Below are positions 6,740-7,356 of a stretch of DNA of 7,356 nt, piece after piece. The notes beneath the pieces were generated by a model. That model was not told where the DNA came from and did not search any database. It worked only from the letters and a program-made list of their open reading frames with translations. This DNA is from Akkermansia muciniphila (GTDB lineage Bacteria; Verrucomicrobiota; Verrucomicrobiia; Verrucomicrobiales; Akkermansiaceae): positions 1 to 7,356 of the forward strand of contig CALPMD020000057.1 of the NCBI GenBank assembly GCA_943324575.2, in the 5' to 3' direction. Each line of letters begins with the position of its first letter. The first letter of the stretch is position 1. Made by a program: the position numbers and the translations under genes.

Positions 6740-6763
6740 GTGGCTGGCAGCAGTCGGGATCAC

Positions 6764-7356
6764 ATGATTTCAAAAACCCCACCGTTCAAACTACCGATGA
6801 ATCCCCGCTCGCTTGAAATGACGGACCTGCCACCGCACCACCACCGCGGATTCGCCTTGGTTGTCACGCTTAGCCTCATGGTGCTGCTTACGGTCATCGC
6901 CGTCGGCCTGCTCACGATGAGCTCCTCCACTACCCGCTCCTCCAACAGCGAACAGACCCAGGCCGCCGCCCGCGCCAATGCGAAAATCGGCCTGATGCTC
7001 GCCCTCAGCGAGCTTCAGAAAGCCGCTGGTCCCGACCAGCGCATCACCTCGCAAGCCGATATTCTCACCACCGCTGCGCCCAGTGAAGGCCGCTCCCGCT
7101 GGCTCGGCGTCTGGAACACCAGCGCCTACAACCCCGCAACTCCCGACACCACCAAGACCTTCGTCCGTTGGCTGGTTTCTTCCAATGAGTCTACTGAGGT
7201 GACCACCCCGCCCACCACGGACGTGACCAAACTCTCAGCCGCCTCCGTGGCAGCGACCACAACGCCTGTGGCCACAGCCGATGTCGAAATCTTCAAAGCC
7301 GTGGATGCCGATGGCAATCCTGACCGCGCCAACAGCGTCAAGGTTCCCAAAGTGGA
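6764..7356 (+). CDS. Verru_Chthon cassette protein A-like, pseudopilin-type N-terminus (3'-truncated)
   Basis: The frame is open from 6764 to the window end (197 codons visible). After a polar leader ending HHHRG comes FALVVTLSLMVLLTVIAVGL (30-49), a type IV prepilin/pseudopilin-like hydrophobic helix with an Arg-Gly|Phe cleavage site. The Glu normally at mature position 5 is Val, as in GspK/PilX-like members. The following stretch, with SSSTTRSSNSEQTQAAARAN, then LMLALSELQKAAGPDQRITS and WLGVW, matches my memory of Verru_Chthon cassette protein A, a large protein (often over 1000 residues) found with partners B-D in Verrucomicrobium and Chthoniobacter. A Thr/Ala/Pro-rich region begins near residue 145. 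Function of the family is unknown; pilus-like or secretion-related surface assembly is inferred. The ATG at 6764 has a GGGA four bases upstream; ATGs at 6797 and 6818 are alternatives that shorten only the leader. Partners should lie to the right of the window. Confidence 0.75.
   Translation, partial: MISKTPPFKLPMNPRSLEMTDLPPHHHRGFALVVTLSLMVLLTVIAVGLLTMSSSTTRSSNSEQTQAAARANAKIGLMLALSELQKAAGPDQRITSQADILTTAAPSEGRSRWLGVWNTSAYNPATPDTTKTFVRWLVSSNESTEVTTPPTTDVTKLSAASVAATTTPVATADVEIFKAVDADGNPDRANSVKVPKV

Noticed and set aside
6641..6766. Cobalamin riboswitch
   Set aside because: ggaaatgcggtgcaaaaccg resembles the P4-P5 core, and agtcgggatcac at 6752-6763 faintly resembles the B12 box. The conserved ACTGT and GCCACTG segments and the closing P1/P2 pairing upstream are not found, and the downstream gene has no B12 link. 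A cmsearch against RF00174 would settle it.
5913..6767. 284-codon + strand open frame overlapping mqo
   Set aside because: It is out of frame with the well-conserved Mqo coding sequence and its translation is Arg/Pro/His-rich without any motif.

Overview
The window looks like a piece of a Verrucomicrobiota chromosome, most likely from the Verrucomicrobiaceae/Akkermansiaceae side. It is GC-rich, all recognised genes lie on the + strand, and Shine-Dalgarno sequences are weak or absent. The last gene begins with the pseudopilin-like N-terminus typical of 'Verru_Chthon cassette protein A', a family known from Verrucomicrobium and Chthoniobacter. The assignment rests on family recognition by eye, not on a search.

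Layout: (1) positions 3-908 hold the C-terminal part of a GH29 alpha-L-fucosidase with an extra C-terminal beta-rich domain. (2) 905-2392 hold a secreted type I (S1) sulfatase whose ATG overlaps the fucosidase stop codon (ATGA). (3) 2393-2550 is a dyad-rich spacer. (4) 2551-3336 hold a NarL/FixJ-type response regulator with a degenerate acidic pocket and an unusual C-terminal tail. (5) 3337-3480 is a short spacer with no strong signal. (6) 3481-5058 hold a FucP-like L-fucose:H+ symporter with an insertion of about 60 residues carrying two extra hydrophobic segments. (7) 5098-6597 hold malate:quinone oxidoreductase. (8) 6598-6763 is an untranslated stretch with several strong and partly mutually exclusive RNA/DNA dyads. 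(9) 6764 to the window end holds the N-terminal part of the Verru_Chthon cassette A-like protein.

Read together, genes 1, 2 and 6 form part of a catabolic locus for a sulfated, fucose-containing glycan (fucoidan-like polysaccharide or a sulfated mucin-type glycan). The sulfatase removes sulfate, the fucosidase releases L-fucose, and the FucP-like carrier imports it. The regulator between the two halves is a plausible local controller, but nothing in the sequence proves this. Mqo feeds malate-derived electrons to the quinone pool and could be co-transcribed with the transporter. The final gene appears to start a separate, surface- or pilin-related unit.

No tRNA, rRNA, CRISPR array, insertion sequence or clear intrinsic terminator was seen. 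The least explained sequence is the structured stretch at 6641-6739. The most unusual protein features are the transporter insertion and the regulator's receiver domain.
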